Shown piece by piece: positions 44,697-53,417 of a stretch of 64,000 nt of DNA. The notes under the pieces are model-generated. The model was not told the origin of the DNA. It worked only from the letters and a program-made list of their open reading frames with translations, and made no database searches. The number at the start of each line of letters is the position of its first letter. The first letter of the stretch is position 1. A program made the translations under genes and the position numbers. The DNA is taken from positions 146,131 through 210,130 of the forward strand of contig SCNS01000006.1 of the NCBI GenBank assembly GCA_005503215.1, written 5' to 3'. This DNA is from Sphingomonadaceae bacterium 3R27C6. Its GTDB lineage: Bacteria; Pseudomonadota; Alphaproteobacteria; Sphingomonadales; Sphingomonadaceae.

Positions 44697-44963
44697 TCAC
44701 TCGTAGAAGCGGGTCTGGGTCGGACCCGGATAGTGACGAAAGCGCAGCATTCCCCAGCGCCACGCGAGATGGGCGAGGAATCCGCGCGGCTGCGCGCGCT
44801 TCCACGGCAGGAAAAGGAGAAGGGCCGCGATGAACGCCCACCCGACCAGCCCGCCGACGATAACGGCGACGAAGATGGTCGTGACCACCAGCACGAACTC
44901 GTCCGATCCGAACCAGAGGATTTGAACCGGCTTGTGCAGATACTGGGGCAGACGCTCGTCCAT
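44697..44963 (-). CDS. traL: TraL, conjugation membrane protein
   Basis: An 88-aa TraL of normal length. It contains LPQYLHKPVQILWFGSDEFV followed by two membrane helices and an RGFLAHLAWRWGMLRFRHYP tail. It has a VirB3-like role in pilus assembly. A GGAGGAGAA ribosome site precedes the ATG. The pilin gene lies 132 bases upstream across a stable hairpin. Confidence 0.9.
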   Translation of the reverse strand: MDERLPQYLHKPVQILWFGSDEFVLVVTTIFVAVIVGGLVGWAFIAALLLFLPWKRAQPRGFLAHLAWRWGMLRFRHYPGPTQTRFYE

Positions 44964-45018
44964 GACCCTTCTCCTCCTGCTTTACATCCCCGAGGCCAAA
45001 ACCATCCGGGGATTGGGG

Positions 45019-45039
45019 CCGGGAGCGACATGCTCCCGG
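45019..45039. repeat. Hairpin between pilin and traL
   Basis: A perfect inverted repeat, CCGGGAGC-GACAT-GCTCCCGG, lies 57 bases after the pilin stop (minus-strand reading). No T-run follows, so it is more likely a processing or 3' stabilising stem that keeps pilin mRNA abundant relative to the downstream tra genes than a full terminator. Confidence 0.55.
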
Positions 45040-45095
45040 TAACCGGATCGCGGGCGAACGGTGGAACCGAAACGATCGCCCACGATCCGATGCCG

Positions 45096-45425
45096 TCAGA
45101 TCACCATCCCGAAGGTCTGGAGGATGCTGTCCGCCTTGATCAGGCAGACTGCAGCGACGATCGTCGGGATGCCGATCATGATGTTGCTGAACAGCCGCGA
45201 CACGCCGAACAGGAAGGCCGCGACACCGCCGACGAAACCCAGCGGTCCCTTGACGCCCTGGTTCACCACGATGTCGTAGATGTCGTATCCGAGATCGCCC
45301 GCCACCGGCGCAGTGAAGGCGTGTGCCGTTGCCGCGACGAGCGATAGGAGCAGCACCGGGATGCCGATGTCTGCGACGGTGAGGGCGCGTTTGCCGAAAT
45401 ATTTGACCATATTGCCTGCTTTCAT
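45096..45425 (-). CDS. traA: TraA-like pilin precursor
   Basis: A 109-aa pilin-like protein. A long leader (MKAGNMVKYFGKRALTVADI, then a hydrophobic stretch) ends near ATAHAF, with two further hydrophobic helices around GFVGGVAAFLFGVSRL and IGIPTIVAAVCLIKAD. This is the layout of F-type propilin, which is cleaved and inserted in the inner membrane. The ATG at 45410 is an alternative. The frame continues 62 codons upstream without a signal, and that part was not used. It lies first among traA-L-E-K-B, as in F. Confidence 0.8.
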   Translation of the reverse strand: MKAGNMVKYFGKRALTVADIGIPVLLLSLVAATAHAFTAPVAGDLGYDIYDIVVNQGVKGPLGFVGGVAAFLFGVSRLFSNIMIGIPTIVAAVCLIKADSILQTFGMVI

Positions 45426-45597
45426 GAAAGTCGGGCCGTCCGCTGATCTGCCTGCCGGCATCGATGAGGATCGCTGTCGGCCGACGGCAGTGCTGGACAG
45501 CCCGTTAGGGGCGCCGCCGCCGGCATTCCGGTTCGCTGCGATCATCGACAGGCCGGGGGCCATCGACGCCGCGGCGTCCGCCATGAAGGTAAGGGGG

Positions 45598-46434
45598 TCA
45601 GCGCAGCGCATGGGCCGGCTTCGCGGACATGAGGAACGCCTCGATCTCGGCCTGCTGAAAGCCGGAGATCAGCTTTCCATTCGCGATCAAGGTCGGTGTG
45701 CCGGTGATGCCCGCCGATCCGACCAGCTTCGCATGCGCCTCGACCGTCGACCGGCCCGTCGGGCAGGTCTGGAGCGTCGCCGGCGCCGCGCCGGCGTAGA
45801 TGGCCTTGAAGGCTGCCTCCTTGTCTTTGGAACAAAGGATATGCTCGGCCTTCGCAGCGGCTTCCGGATGAATGCCGCTCACGAAGTAGATGAGACGGCG
45901 AACCGGCTTGCCTTCCGCGGCCTTGGAGGCCCAATAGCGGTCGAGCGCGCGGCAATAGGGGCAGTCGGGGTCGGTGAACTCGATCACGGTGGGTGCGTCT
46001 GCCGGGCCGATAACGAGCGCCTGGGATGGGTCGATCGCTCGCAGCCGCTTGGATAGTCCCGCTTCCTGGGCGAGAGCCGTCAGGTTGACGCCGTTCTTGT
46101 CGAAGACCGACGCGAAAAGAAGATGTTCGCTTTCGGGCGCATAATAGACGATCCGTCCGCCCGCGCTTGCTTGGTAGATCGCGCCCTTCACCGGCGCCGG
46201 TTCGAAATCGTCGAACTGGAGATTGGTGAAGGTCTGTTTCAATTGCTGTTCAGCTTCGGCCGCAGCCTTTGCCAACAACGCGTTCTCCGTGTTTGCTTGT
46301 GCATTGACGGCTGGGGGGGCGAGAAAAGCCGACGCCACCAGCAAGAAGGCAGCGCTCGTGATGCGCCTGATCTCCGATTGCTGCGATCGCCGGATTCCAG
46401 ATGAAACGCGAACCTCTGCAGAATTCCACGACAT
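45598..46434 (-). CDS. DsbC-like disulfide isomerase of the tra cluster
   Basis: A 278-aa exported thioredoxin-fold protein of the DsbC/TrbB type. A signal peptide ends near PAVNAQ, an N-terminal dimerisation-like domain follows, and CPYC is at residues 158-161 within EFTDPDCPYCRALDRYW. The cis-Pro loop is ITGTPTLIANGK. It would shuffle disulfides in cysteine-rich transfer proteins such as TraV. A GGGAGGACTT ribosome site precedes the ATG. It is the first gene of the leftward conjugation operon. Confidence 0.9.
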   Translation of the reverse strand: MSWNSAEVRVSSGIRRSQQSEIRRITSAAFLLVASAFLAPPAVNAQANTENALLAKAAAEAEQQLKQTFTNLQFDDFEPAPVKGAIYQASAGGRIVYYAPESEHLLFASVFDKNGVNLTALAQEAGLSKRLRAIDPSQALVIGPADAPTVIEFTDPDCPYCRALDRYWASKAAEGKPVRRLIYFVSGIHPEAAAKAEHILCSKDKEAAFKAIYAGAAPATLQTCPTGRSTVEAHAKLVGSAGITGTPTLIANGKLISGFQQAEIEAFLMSAKPAHALR

Positions 46435-46794
46435 AAGTCCTCCCTGGCGTCACAGCGCCCCTTGTTGCTGGTTGCGTGAATTTCGAACGGGCTCGCTAGC
46501 AGGAGCGAGCACGTTGGAACGGAGGGAGAGATGAGCGCGCTGCAGGCAGGCGACAATCGGCGGGGCAGGCCCGTTCCCATGAGGGGCACGATTGTGCCGT
46601 CTCCCGAAGCCTGGATTTCGATTTTACACTGGATTCAATCGCTTGGCGGGAGGCCGCAGAGGAACAGCGCAGTTGAAACCGGAGAAGATGAACAATGCTA
46701 AGAGATTGAAAGCATCTCGACTTGCTCGCTCGATCCGTGACGCCCAGCTTCGCGCGAAGCACCAGCGCACCACATATTCCTCGGACAGGAACTC
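46435..46794. other. Divergent control gap of the conjugation module
   Basis: This gap separates the leftward tra operon from the rightward XRE regulator and should hold both promoters. I saw no gene I can support. A frame starting at 46688 has a poorly spaced ribosome site and overlaps the XRE gene. Confidence 0.4.
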
Positions 46795-47373
46795 ATGTCT
46801 GACTCCAAGGCAAGTAAACATCTCAGCGAGGCGTCGCTCGATCACCTCAAGGAGTTCTCCGGGCGGCGCATCGAAAGCGAGCGTCTTCGTTTTCGCCTAA
46901 GCCAGAAGCATTTTGCACGCAGGGTCGGGTTGAGCGTTCGTTGGCTGCGCGAGGTCGAGAGCGGCAATCCAGCGGTTAAGCTTGACGACCATCTACGCTG
47001 CGCCGCCGCACTCAACCTCGCACCGGCCGCCATCCTTCGTCCACTCTTCGACCCCGATTGCAATCGTCCTTCGTCACTTCGCCCTTCGCCTAACGAATTG
47101 GCCGATATCGAACATTTGATCTGTTCGTACATATCCCGGCTCGCTAGGCGAGCCGGCCATTGCCATGGCGAATTCGGATCGGCTGGGCATCCCGGCCTTA
47201 CCGAGACTCAAGATGCTGCGGGAAATCGGTCAAGTGGCCGACGAGGGCGCAATTGGGCATCTCCAGATATAGAGGGGTTCGAATACGAGAGTCCTGCATC
47301 ACCGAGCCGGTCGACCCCCAGCGCCCAGACTAAAATGCACGCCGCGCCGCGCGCAGACTCCGTAGACCGTTAA
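46795..47373 (+). CDS. XRE-family regulator
   Basis: A 192-aa protein with an N-terminal helix-turn-helix of the lambda-Cro/XRE type at about residues 25-75 (ESERLRFRLSQKHFARRVGL, then SVRWLREVESGNPAVKLDDH). The C-terminal third is rich in Ser, Gly, Arg and Pro and probably disordered. An AGGA site precedes the ATG. It is divergent from the tra operon, and the AlpA-like gene begins directly after its stop codon. Likely role: repressor of transfer or excision genes. Confidence 0.85.
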   Translation: MSDSKASKHLSEASLDHLKEFSGRRIESERLRFRLSQKHFARRVGLSVRWLREVESGNPAVKLDDHLRCAAALNLAPAAILRPLFDPDCNRPSSLRPSPNELADIEHLICSYISRLARRAGHCHGEFGSAGHPGLTETQDAAGNRSSGRRGRNWASPDIEGFEYESPASPSRSTPSAQTKMHAAPRADSVDR

Positions 47374-47640
47374 ATGTCAAAAGACGACCCGACATCGACA
47401 CCTTACACTCGAACAATCAGGCGCAAGCAACTGAGGGAAATGGTACCTCTCGCCGACAGCACGATTTTTGAGATGGAGCAGCGAGGTGAGTTTCCGCGGC
47501 GCTATGCTCTAACCCCCCGTACGGTTGTCTGGAATCTGGAGGAAGTCGAAGCGTGGCTTGAAGCACGGAAAACACGCCCAATTTTTCGCGCTCAGGTTGC
47601 GGATGTCCGCGATCGACGAACACGACCGGTCAAAGGCTAG
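47374..47640 (+). CDS. AlpA-like excisionase/regulator
   Basis: An 88-aa winged-helix protein of the AlpA/MerR-like group: RRKQLREMVPLADSTIFEME, QRGEFPRRYALTPRTVVWNL, EEVEAWLEARKT. Such proteins activate integrase genes or act as excision factors in integrative elements. It starts directly at the end of the XRE gene, so the two form an operon, and its end overlaps the integrase end by 11 bases in convergent orientation. Confidence 0.88.
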   Translation: MSKDDPTSTPYTRTIRRKQLREMVPLADSTIFEMEQRGEFPRRYALTPRTVVWNLEEVEAWLEARKTRPIFRAQVADVRDRRTRPVKG

Positions 47641-48886
47641 GATCGAGATCGAGCATCGGTGCGTCCGGCGGTAACACGACCGGCGCGTAGCGGTTGCCTG
47701 CGATCCAAGCATCGACGGTGTTCGACCATTCCTGCATCATGTGTCGACGCTGCTGCTCATATTCGGCTTTGTTGTAGATGCCGCGCGATGAGCGGCCGTC
47801 TTCATGAGCAAGGCACTTCTCAACCCAGTCGCTGTTGAACCCCATCTCGTTGAGCAAAGTAGATCCCGTCCTGCGAAGATCGTGGATGGTGAAGGGGGCC
47901 AGGGGAAGGCCGTCTTTGTGCGCCAGTTCAACGATCGCGTAAGTTACTCGATTGAATGTCGCGCGCGACATAGGGGCATCCGCATCATAGCGCGAGGGAA
48001 GCAAGTATCTCGATCCGCCTGCGCAGATTCGCAGCGCAATGAGAATATCGAGCATCTGTGTTGACAGGTAGACGTTATGGGGCCGCCCCCGCTTCATTCT
48101 CTCCTTGGGAATCGACCACACGGCGTTCTCAAAATCGACCTCGTCCCAAATGGCATCAAGCAGTTCGCTCTTCCGGACCATCGAGAGGAGAAAAAACTTT
48201 AGCCCCAAGCGGATTGTCGGAAGTGTGGCGACCCTTTCGACAACCTTGAACGCGACACGAATCTCGGAGGGCGAGAGAGAGCGATCGCGCGGCACGAATG
48301 TGGCGATCGATGCCGGGCCAACCTCGTCACAAGGATTGGCAACCTTCTCGCCGTGAAGCTTGGCGAAAGCGTAGATTAACTTCACGATCTCGCGGACGTG
48401 GACCGCGGTCGCTGGTGCGCCGCGATCGACGATCTTGAGACAGAGTTCACGAAGGTCGCCAGGCAAAATCTCTGTGAGCAGGCGGTTCTTCCATACGGGC
48501 AGCAAATCGCGTTCGAAAATCGACCGTCGCATCGCACGAGTGCTGTCCGCCATCGGGGCGGACGTGAGCCACTTCTTGCCGAACTCCCCAAAGCTCTTCG
48601 CTTCCTTGATGCGACGCTTCTCGCGCTGCTTCACGATAGCGGGTGACTGACCCTCGGCGACAAGCCGCCGCGCATCGATGCACTTCTCGCGCGCCCGGGC
48701 GAGGGACAGTTCGGAAGGGGAGTAGCGGCCAAAGACAACCGTCTCTCGTCGCCCGTTCAATCGATAGTCGTAGCGAAAAGAAATGGCACCGCCGCAGCTT
48801 ACGCGAACATACATACCGTCACGGTCAGAGACCTTGTACGGTTTGTCTTTGGGTTTCAAAGATTTAAGGACAGCGTCGGTAAGCAT
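47630..48886 (-). CDS. Tyrosine integrase of the guaA island
   Basis: A 418-aa tyrosine recombinase with the N-terminal arm-binding domain (DUF4102 type: MLTDAVLKSLKPKDKPYKVS, FGRYSPSELSLARAREKC). The catalytic domain has Arg in MVRKSELLDAIWDEVD, HDLRRTGSTLLNEMG and a C-terminal YNKAEY tyrosine after CLAHEDGRSSRG. I chose ATG 48886 for its GGAG site; starts at 48901 (ATG) and 48922 (TTG) are in frame. It begins about 290 bases from the 3' end of guaA and reads away from it, the arrangement of an integrative element that uses guaA as attachment site. Confidence 0.93.
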   Translation of the reverse strand: MLTDAVLKSLKPKDKPYKVSDRDGMYVRVSCGGAISFRYDYRLNGRRETVVFGRYSPSELSLARAREKCIDARRLVAEGQSPAIVKQREKRRIKEAKSFGEFGKKWLTSAPMADSTRAMRRSIFERDLLPVWKNRLLTEILPGDLRELCLKIVDRGAPATAVHVREIVKLIYAFAKLHGEKVANPCDEVGPASIATFVPRDRSLSPSEIRVAFKVVERVATLPTIRLGLKFFLLSMVRKSELLDAIWDEVDFENAVWSIPKERMKRGRPHNVYLSTQMLDILIALRICAGGSRYLLPSRYDADAPMSRATFNRVTYAIVELAHKDGLPLAPFTIHDLRRTGSTLLNEMGFNSDWVEKCLAHEDGRSSRGIYNKAEYEQQRRHMMQEWSNTVDAWIAGNRYAPVVLPPDAPMLDLDPSL

Positions 48887-48972
48887 TTTCGCGGGCTCCA
48901 TCCAGAGTACCGTCAGCCCCAAAACGCACCTCTCCCGCCCGAAAAAGCGTCGCTTTTCCGATTGTTAGAGCG

Positions 48973-49011
48973 AAAAAAATACCGTCAGGACTGTTGTGTC
49001 CCTGACGGTAT
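48973..49011 (-). terminator. Intrinsic terminator between guaA and the integrase
   Basis: Read on the minus strand, ATACCGTCAGG and CCTGACGGTAT form a perfect 11-base stem with an 11-base loop, followed by seven T residues. It stands 167 bases after the guaA stop and before the integrase gene. It should end guaA transcription and insulate the integrase from it. Confidence 0.8.
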
Positions 49012-49177
49012 CGAGCATTTTCGAAATAGACAAGGTCAGCCGATCCCGTCAGGCGGCACGTCAATGGCGAATGCTGCCTACCGATTGTCGCTGAATGTTA
49101 TCGACAGGAAATTATCTTTTATCAGCGTTTTATGGGACGTTCTGGCAACGAATTTTAGCCCCTCTGGGAGGCCAGAA

Positions 49178-49200
49178 TCATTCCCACTCGATCGTGCCCG
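49178..49200. other. Candidate att site at the guaA 3' end
   Basis: The integrase gene lies just outside the 3' end of guaA, and the guaA coding end (…GTIEWE, stop) is intact. GuaA 3' ends are an established integration hotspot for genomic islands, with the repeat taken from the last codons. By eye I found no second copy of this sequence in the window, so the partner site would be outside or degraded. Confidence 0.45.
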
Positions 49201-50764
49201 GCGGTTTCGACGTATAATCGTACACCACGCGGTTGATGCCCTGGACCTCGTTGATGATGCGCGTCGCGCAGCGGCTGAGGAAGCTCGCGTCGAAGGGGTA
49301 GATGTCGGCGGTCATGCCGTCGGTCGAGGTCACCGCGCGCAACGCGCAGACATGGTCGTAGGTGCGGCCGTCGCCCATCACGCCGACGGTCTTGACGGGC
49401 AGCAGCACCGCGAACGCCTGCCAGATCGCATCATAGAGCCCCGCGTTGCGGATTTCCTCGAGATAGACGGCGTCGGCCTTGCGCAAAATGTCGCAGCGTT
49501 CCTTCGACACTTCGCCAGGGATGCGGATCGCGAGGCCGGGGCCGGGGAAGGGGTGGCGGCCGACGAAAATGTCGGGAAGGCCAAGTTCCTTGCCAAGCAG
49601 CCGCACCTCGTCCTTGAACAACTCACGCAGCGGTTCGACGAGCTTCATGTTCATGCGCTCGGGAAGGCCGCCGACATTGTGGTGGCTCTTGATCGTGACG
49701 CTCGGCCCGCCTGTGAACGAAACCGATTCGATGACGTCGGGATAAAGCGTGCCCTGCGCGAGGAAGTCGGCGCCGCCGATCTTCTTCGCTTCTTCCTCGA
49801 ACACATTGATGAACTCGCCGCCGATGAACTTGCGCTTCTTTTCGGGATCGGTGACGCCTTTGAGGCCCGCCATGAAGCGCTCCTCGGCGTCGACGACGAC
49901 AAGCGGGATGTTGTAATGGTCGCGGAACAACCGCTCGACCTGCTCGCGCTCGTTCATGCGAAGCAGGCCGTGGTCGACGAAGACGCAGGTGAGCTGCTCG
50001 CCGATCGCCTCGTGGATCAGCACCGCGGCGACCGCGCTGTCGACCCCGCCCGACAGGCCGCACAGCACGCGCTGGTCGCCGACCTGCGCGCGGATTTCGG
50101 CGATCTTGGTCGCGCGGAATTCGGCCATCGTCCATTCGCCGCTGCAGCCGCAGACGTGACGGACGAAGTTCGCGATCAGTTTCGCGCCGTCGGGGGTGTG
50201 GACGACCTCGGGGTGGAACTGCGTGCCATAATAGCGGCGCTCGTCGTCGGCGATGAGCGCGAAGGGGGCGCCGTCGCTGATCGCGACGATACGAAAGCCG
50301 GGGGCGAATTTGGTGACGCGGTCGCCGTGGCTCATCCACACCTGATGGCGTTCGCCGACTTCCCACAGGCCGTCGAAGAGCACGCAGGGTTCGGTGACGG
50401 TCAGGAAGGCGCGGCCGAATTCGCCGTCGCGTTCGCCGTCGGCGCCGCCGGGTTCGACCTGGCCGCCGAGCTGCTGGCTCATCACCTGCTGACCATAACA
50501 GATGCCGAGGATGGGGAGGCCGCTATCGAAGATCGATTGCGGCGCGCGCGGGCTGCCCTTCGCAGGAACCGACGCGGGCGAGCCCGACAGGATCACGCCC
50601 TTTGGCTTCATCCGTTCGAGCGCGGCTTCGGCGGCGCTGAACGGGACGATCTCGCTATACACGCCCGCTTCGCGGACGCGGCGGGCGATGAGCTGGGTCA
50701 CCTGGCTGCCGAAATCGACGATCAGGATGGATTCGGGCGGTGCGGAGGAGTCTGGAGTCGGCAT
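49178..50764 (-). CDS. guaA: GMP synthase (glutamine-hydrolysing)
   Basis: A 528-aa GMP synthase that converts XMP to GMP with ATP and glutamine. The class I glutaminase domain has the nucleophile in [12 protein letters not shown] near residue 88 and FHPEV as the His/Glu pair. The ATP pyrophosphatase domain has the PP-loop [11 protein letters not shown] near residue 235, and the C-terminal dimerisation domain ends [11 protein letters not shown] chose ATG 50764, just before the conserved [12 protein letters not shown]; the open frame runs 27 codons further. It is divergent from a TonB receptor gene, with a 193-base gap between starts. Confidence 0.96.
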   Translation of the reverse strand: MPTPDSSAPPESILIVDFGSQVTQLIARRVREAGVYSEIVPFSAAEAALERMKPKGVILSGSPASVPAKGSPRAPQSIFDSGLPILGICYGQQVMSQQLGGQVEPGGADGERDGEFGRAFLTVTEPCVLFDGLWEVGERHQVWMSHGDRVTKFAPGFRIVAISDGAPFALIADDERRYYGTQFHPEVVHTPDGAKLIANFVRHVCGCSGEWTMAEFRATKIAEIRAQVGDQRVLCGLSGGVDSAVAAVLIHEAIGEQLTCVFVDHGLLRMNEREQVERLFRDHYNIPLVVVDAEERFMAGLKGVTDPEKKRKFIGGEFINVFEEEAKKIGGADFLAQGTLYPDVIESVSFTGGPSVTIKSHHNVGGLPERMNMKLVEPLRELFKDEVRLLGKELGLPDIFVGRHPFPGPGLAIRIPGEVSKERCDILRKADAVYLEEIRNAGLYDAIWQAFAVLLPVKTVGVMGDGRTYDHVCALRAVTSTDGMTADIYPFDASFLSRCATRIINEVQGINRVVYDYTSKPPGTIEWE

Positions 50765-50957
50765 GGGTGGCCGATAAGGGCGAAGGCCCATGCTGTCCAG
50801 CGGTCGATATGGGCCGCCCGTCGAACCGGCATGGCCCCGACACATTGTTGCGACAATTGCGACATAAATGAACGCCGAACAAAGAAGGGCGTCAGCGGGC
50901 GTTAAGCGCTGTCAGCCCAAGAAAAACGAAGACAGAAAAAACAAAGGTTCTCCCCCA

Positions 50958-53417
50958 ATGAATAACATCCGCCTGTCCATTTCCGCACGCGCCGCCCTGC
51001 TCGCCGCAGGCGCCTCGTTCGCGCTGCCCGCGATGGCCGAGGCGCCGATCGGCCCGCCGGCCGCCGCTGCGGTCGCCGAGCAGCCGGCCGAGGCCGCGCC
51101 CGCCGCGCCCGAAACGGTCGAGGATGCCTATGACGATTACAGCGAGGACGAGATCGTCGTCACCGCGCCGCGTCTCGCCGGCCAGCTCGACACCGACATC
51201 AAGGCCGAGGCCGAACTCGATGAGGCGGCGATCGCGAGCTATGGCGTGTCGAACGTTTCCGAACTGCTCGACGCGCTCGCGCCGCAGACGCGCTCGGGGC
51301 GCGGACGCGGCGGCGGGCGGCCGATCATCCTCGTCAACGGCCGCCGTATCGGCGGCTTCGGCGAAGTGCGCAACCTGCCCCCCGAAGCGATCGCGAAGGT
51401 CGAGGTGTTCCCCGAGGAAGTCGCGCTGCAATATGGCTATTCGGCCGACGAGCGCGTCGTCAACATGGTGCTCAAGCCCAATTTCCGCCAGATCGCGATC
51501 GAGGGCGAGGGCGGCATTCCGACGCAGGGCGGGCGTTTCCAGAGCGAACTCCAGCCGAGCTTCCTCGCGATCGGCGAAAACGGACGCCTCAACGTCAACG
51601 CCGGCTGGGAACATAAATCGATGCTGCTCGAAAGCGAGCGGGATCTCGATTATGACGACCCGGCGCAGGCTGCCGAGGCCCCGGCGCGCAGCCTGCTCGG
51701 TGCCTCGGACGAATATTCGATCGACGCGACAATCCAGCGCAGCCTGAACAAGACGACCGACGCGTCGATCAACGTGCGTTTCGACCAGACCGACAGCCTG
51801 TCGCTGCTCGGTCCGGGCGTCGGCGGAGTCGACGACCCTCTCGAACGCGATAGCCGCGCGCGTAACCTCACTACCACCGCCAGCGTCAACGGCATGCTCG
51901 GCGACTGGCGCTGGTCGCTGTCGAGCAATTATGCCGACGCCGATCAACTGACCTTCACCGACCGCATCAGCGGGACCCGCGACCGGTTCGAAAGCAGCCA
52001 GCAGACGTTCGGCGGCAACGCCAACCTGTCGGGCACGGTGACCGACGGCTGGGCGGGGCCGATCCGCCTGTCGATGACGGGCAGCTATTCGGGGCTGCGG
52101 TTCGACAGCCGGTCGGACAATGCGGGTGGCATCACGACGACCGACCTTGCGCGCGACCTGCCGGGCGTGTTCGGTTCGCTGACGGTGCCGCTGCTCGACC
52201 CTGAATATGAGGTCGGCAATATCGGCCGCGTCTCGCTGACCTTGAGCGGACAGGTCCAGAATCCGAGCGATTTCGAGGCGCTCAAGAGCTGGGGCGCGAA
52301 CGTCAACTGGGGCGTGACCGACAATCTCTCGCTGATCGCCAGCTTCAATCAGGACGAGGCCGCGCCCGGCATCCAGCAACTCGGCGCCGCGCCGCTGGTG
52401 ACCCCCGCGGTCACCTATTATGACTTTGCGACCGGCCAGACGGTGCAGATCACGACGACGACGGGCGGCAACCCGTTCCTGCTCGCCGAACAGCGCCGCG
52501 ATTTGAAGCTCGGGCTCAACTGGTCGCCGCCGATGCTCGAGGGGCTGAATGTCTCGGTCAATTACAACAGCAACAAAAGCTATGACACCGCGAACAGCTT
52601 CCCGTTGCTGACCCCCGAGATCGAAGCGGCTTTCCCCGATCGCGTGACGCGCGACGCGAACGGCGTGCTGCTCGCGCTCGACCAGCGGCCGGTCAATTTC
52701 GACCGGTCCGAAAATTCGCAGATCCGCTGGGGACTCAATTTCGGCAAGAGTTTCGGCCAGCAGGAGCAGCGCGGCCGCGGCGCGGGTGGTCCCGGTGGCG
52801 CACGTCCCGAAGGCGCGGGCGCGCGCGAAGGCGGCGGACCGGGCGCCGGTGAGGGGCGTCGGCGTGGCGGCGGTGGCGGCCCGCGGATGGGTGGTCGCGG
52901 CGGCCGCGGCGGTCCGGGCGGCATGTTCGGCGGGCCGCAGGGCGGGCGCTGGCAGGTCTCGCTCTACCACACGATCAAGCTGACCGACAAAGTGCTGATC
53001 CGTCCGGGCGTGCCCGAACTCGACCTGCTCAACGGCTCGGCGACGGGCAGCAGCGGCGGCAGCAACCGTCACCTGTTCGAACTCGACGGCGGGCTGTTCA
53101 ACAAGGGCATGGGCGTGCGGCTCAGCGCCAAATATGACAGCGGCAGCACGGTGACGGGCGGTACCGCGGGCGACCTGAAGTTCGGCGACCTCGCAACCTT
53201 CAACCTGCGCTTCTTCGTCGATCTGGGTCAGAAGCCAAAGCTGACCGAGAAGCTGCCGTTCCTGAAAGGATCGCGCCTGCGTCTTGCGGTCGACAATATC
53301 TTCGATGCGCAGCGCAAGATCACCGACGCGAACGGCCGCGTGCCGCTCAACTACCAGCCGGGCTATATCGACCCCTTGGGCCGCTATATCGAGCTGGAGT
53401 GGCGCAAGACTTTCTAG
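50958..53417 (+). CDS. TonB-dependent receptor with Gly/Arg-rich insert
   Basis: An 819-aa outer-membrane receptor. The signal peptide ends at PAMAEA, followed by an Ala/Pro linker, an acidic stretch and the TonB-box-like EIVVTAPR. The plug contains GRPIILVNGRRIGGFGEVRN and VEVFPEEVALQYGYSADERV. A barrel follows, ending ELEWRKTF. Between residues of about 600 and 665 there is a low-complexity segment of Gly, Arg, Pro and Ala (for example RRRGGGGGPRMGGRGGRGG), predicted to be a disordered surface loop. I know of no defined ligand. It converges on a glycosyltransferase gene with a four-base overlap. Confidence 0.9.
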   Translation: MNNIRLSISARAALLAAGASFALPAMAEAPIGPPAAAAVAEQPAEAAPAAPETVEDAYDDYSEDEIVVTAPRLAGQLDTDIKAEAELDEAAIASYGVSNVSELLDALAPQTRSGRGRGGGRPIILVNGRRIGGFGEVRNLPPEAIAKVEVFPEEVALQYGYSADERVVNMVLKPNFRQIAIEGEGGIPTQGGRFQSELQPSFLAIGENGRLNVNAGWEHKSMLLESERDLDYDDPAQAAEAPARSLLGASDEYSIDATIQRSLNKTTDASINVRFDQTDSLSLLGPGVGGVDDPLERDSRARNLTTTASVNGMLGDWRWSLSSNYADADQLTFTDRISGTRDRFESSQQTFGGNANLSGTVTDGWAGPIRLSMTGSYSGLRFDSRSDNAGGITTTDLARDLPGVFGSLTVPLLDPEYEVGNIGRVSLTLSGQVQNPSDFEALKSWGANVNWGVTDNLSLIASFNQDEAAPGIQQLGAAPLVTPAVTYYDFATGQTVQITTTTGGNPFLLAEQRRDLKLGLNWSPPMLEGLNVSVNYNSNKSYDTANSFPLLTPEIEAAFPDRVTRDANGVLLALDQRPVNFDRSENSQIRWGLNFGKSFGQQEQRGRGAGGPGGARPEGAGAREGGGPGAGEGRRRGGGGGPRMGGRGGRGGPGGMFGGPQGGRWQVSLYHTIKLTDKVLIRPGVPELDLLNGSATGSSGGSNRHLFELDGGLFNKGMGVRLSAKYDSGSTVTGGTAGDLKFGDLATFNLRFFVDLGQKPKLTEKLPFLKGSRLRLAVDNIFDAQRKITDANGRVPLNYQPGYIDPLGRYIELEWRKTF

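Noticed and set aside
45426..45611. A 62-residue N-terminal extension of the pilin
   Set aside because: It has no signal features and overlaps the dsbC-like gene end; the pilin leader begins at 45425 or 45410.
46688..46900. A small plus-strand ORF (start MNNAKRLKASRLARSIRD) before the XRE gene
   Set aside because: The ribosome site is only three bases from the ATG, and most of the frame overlaps the XRE gene in another frame with shadow-like composition.
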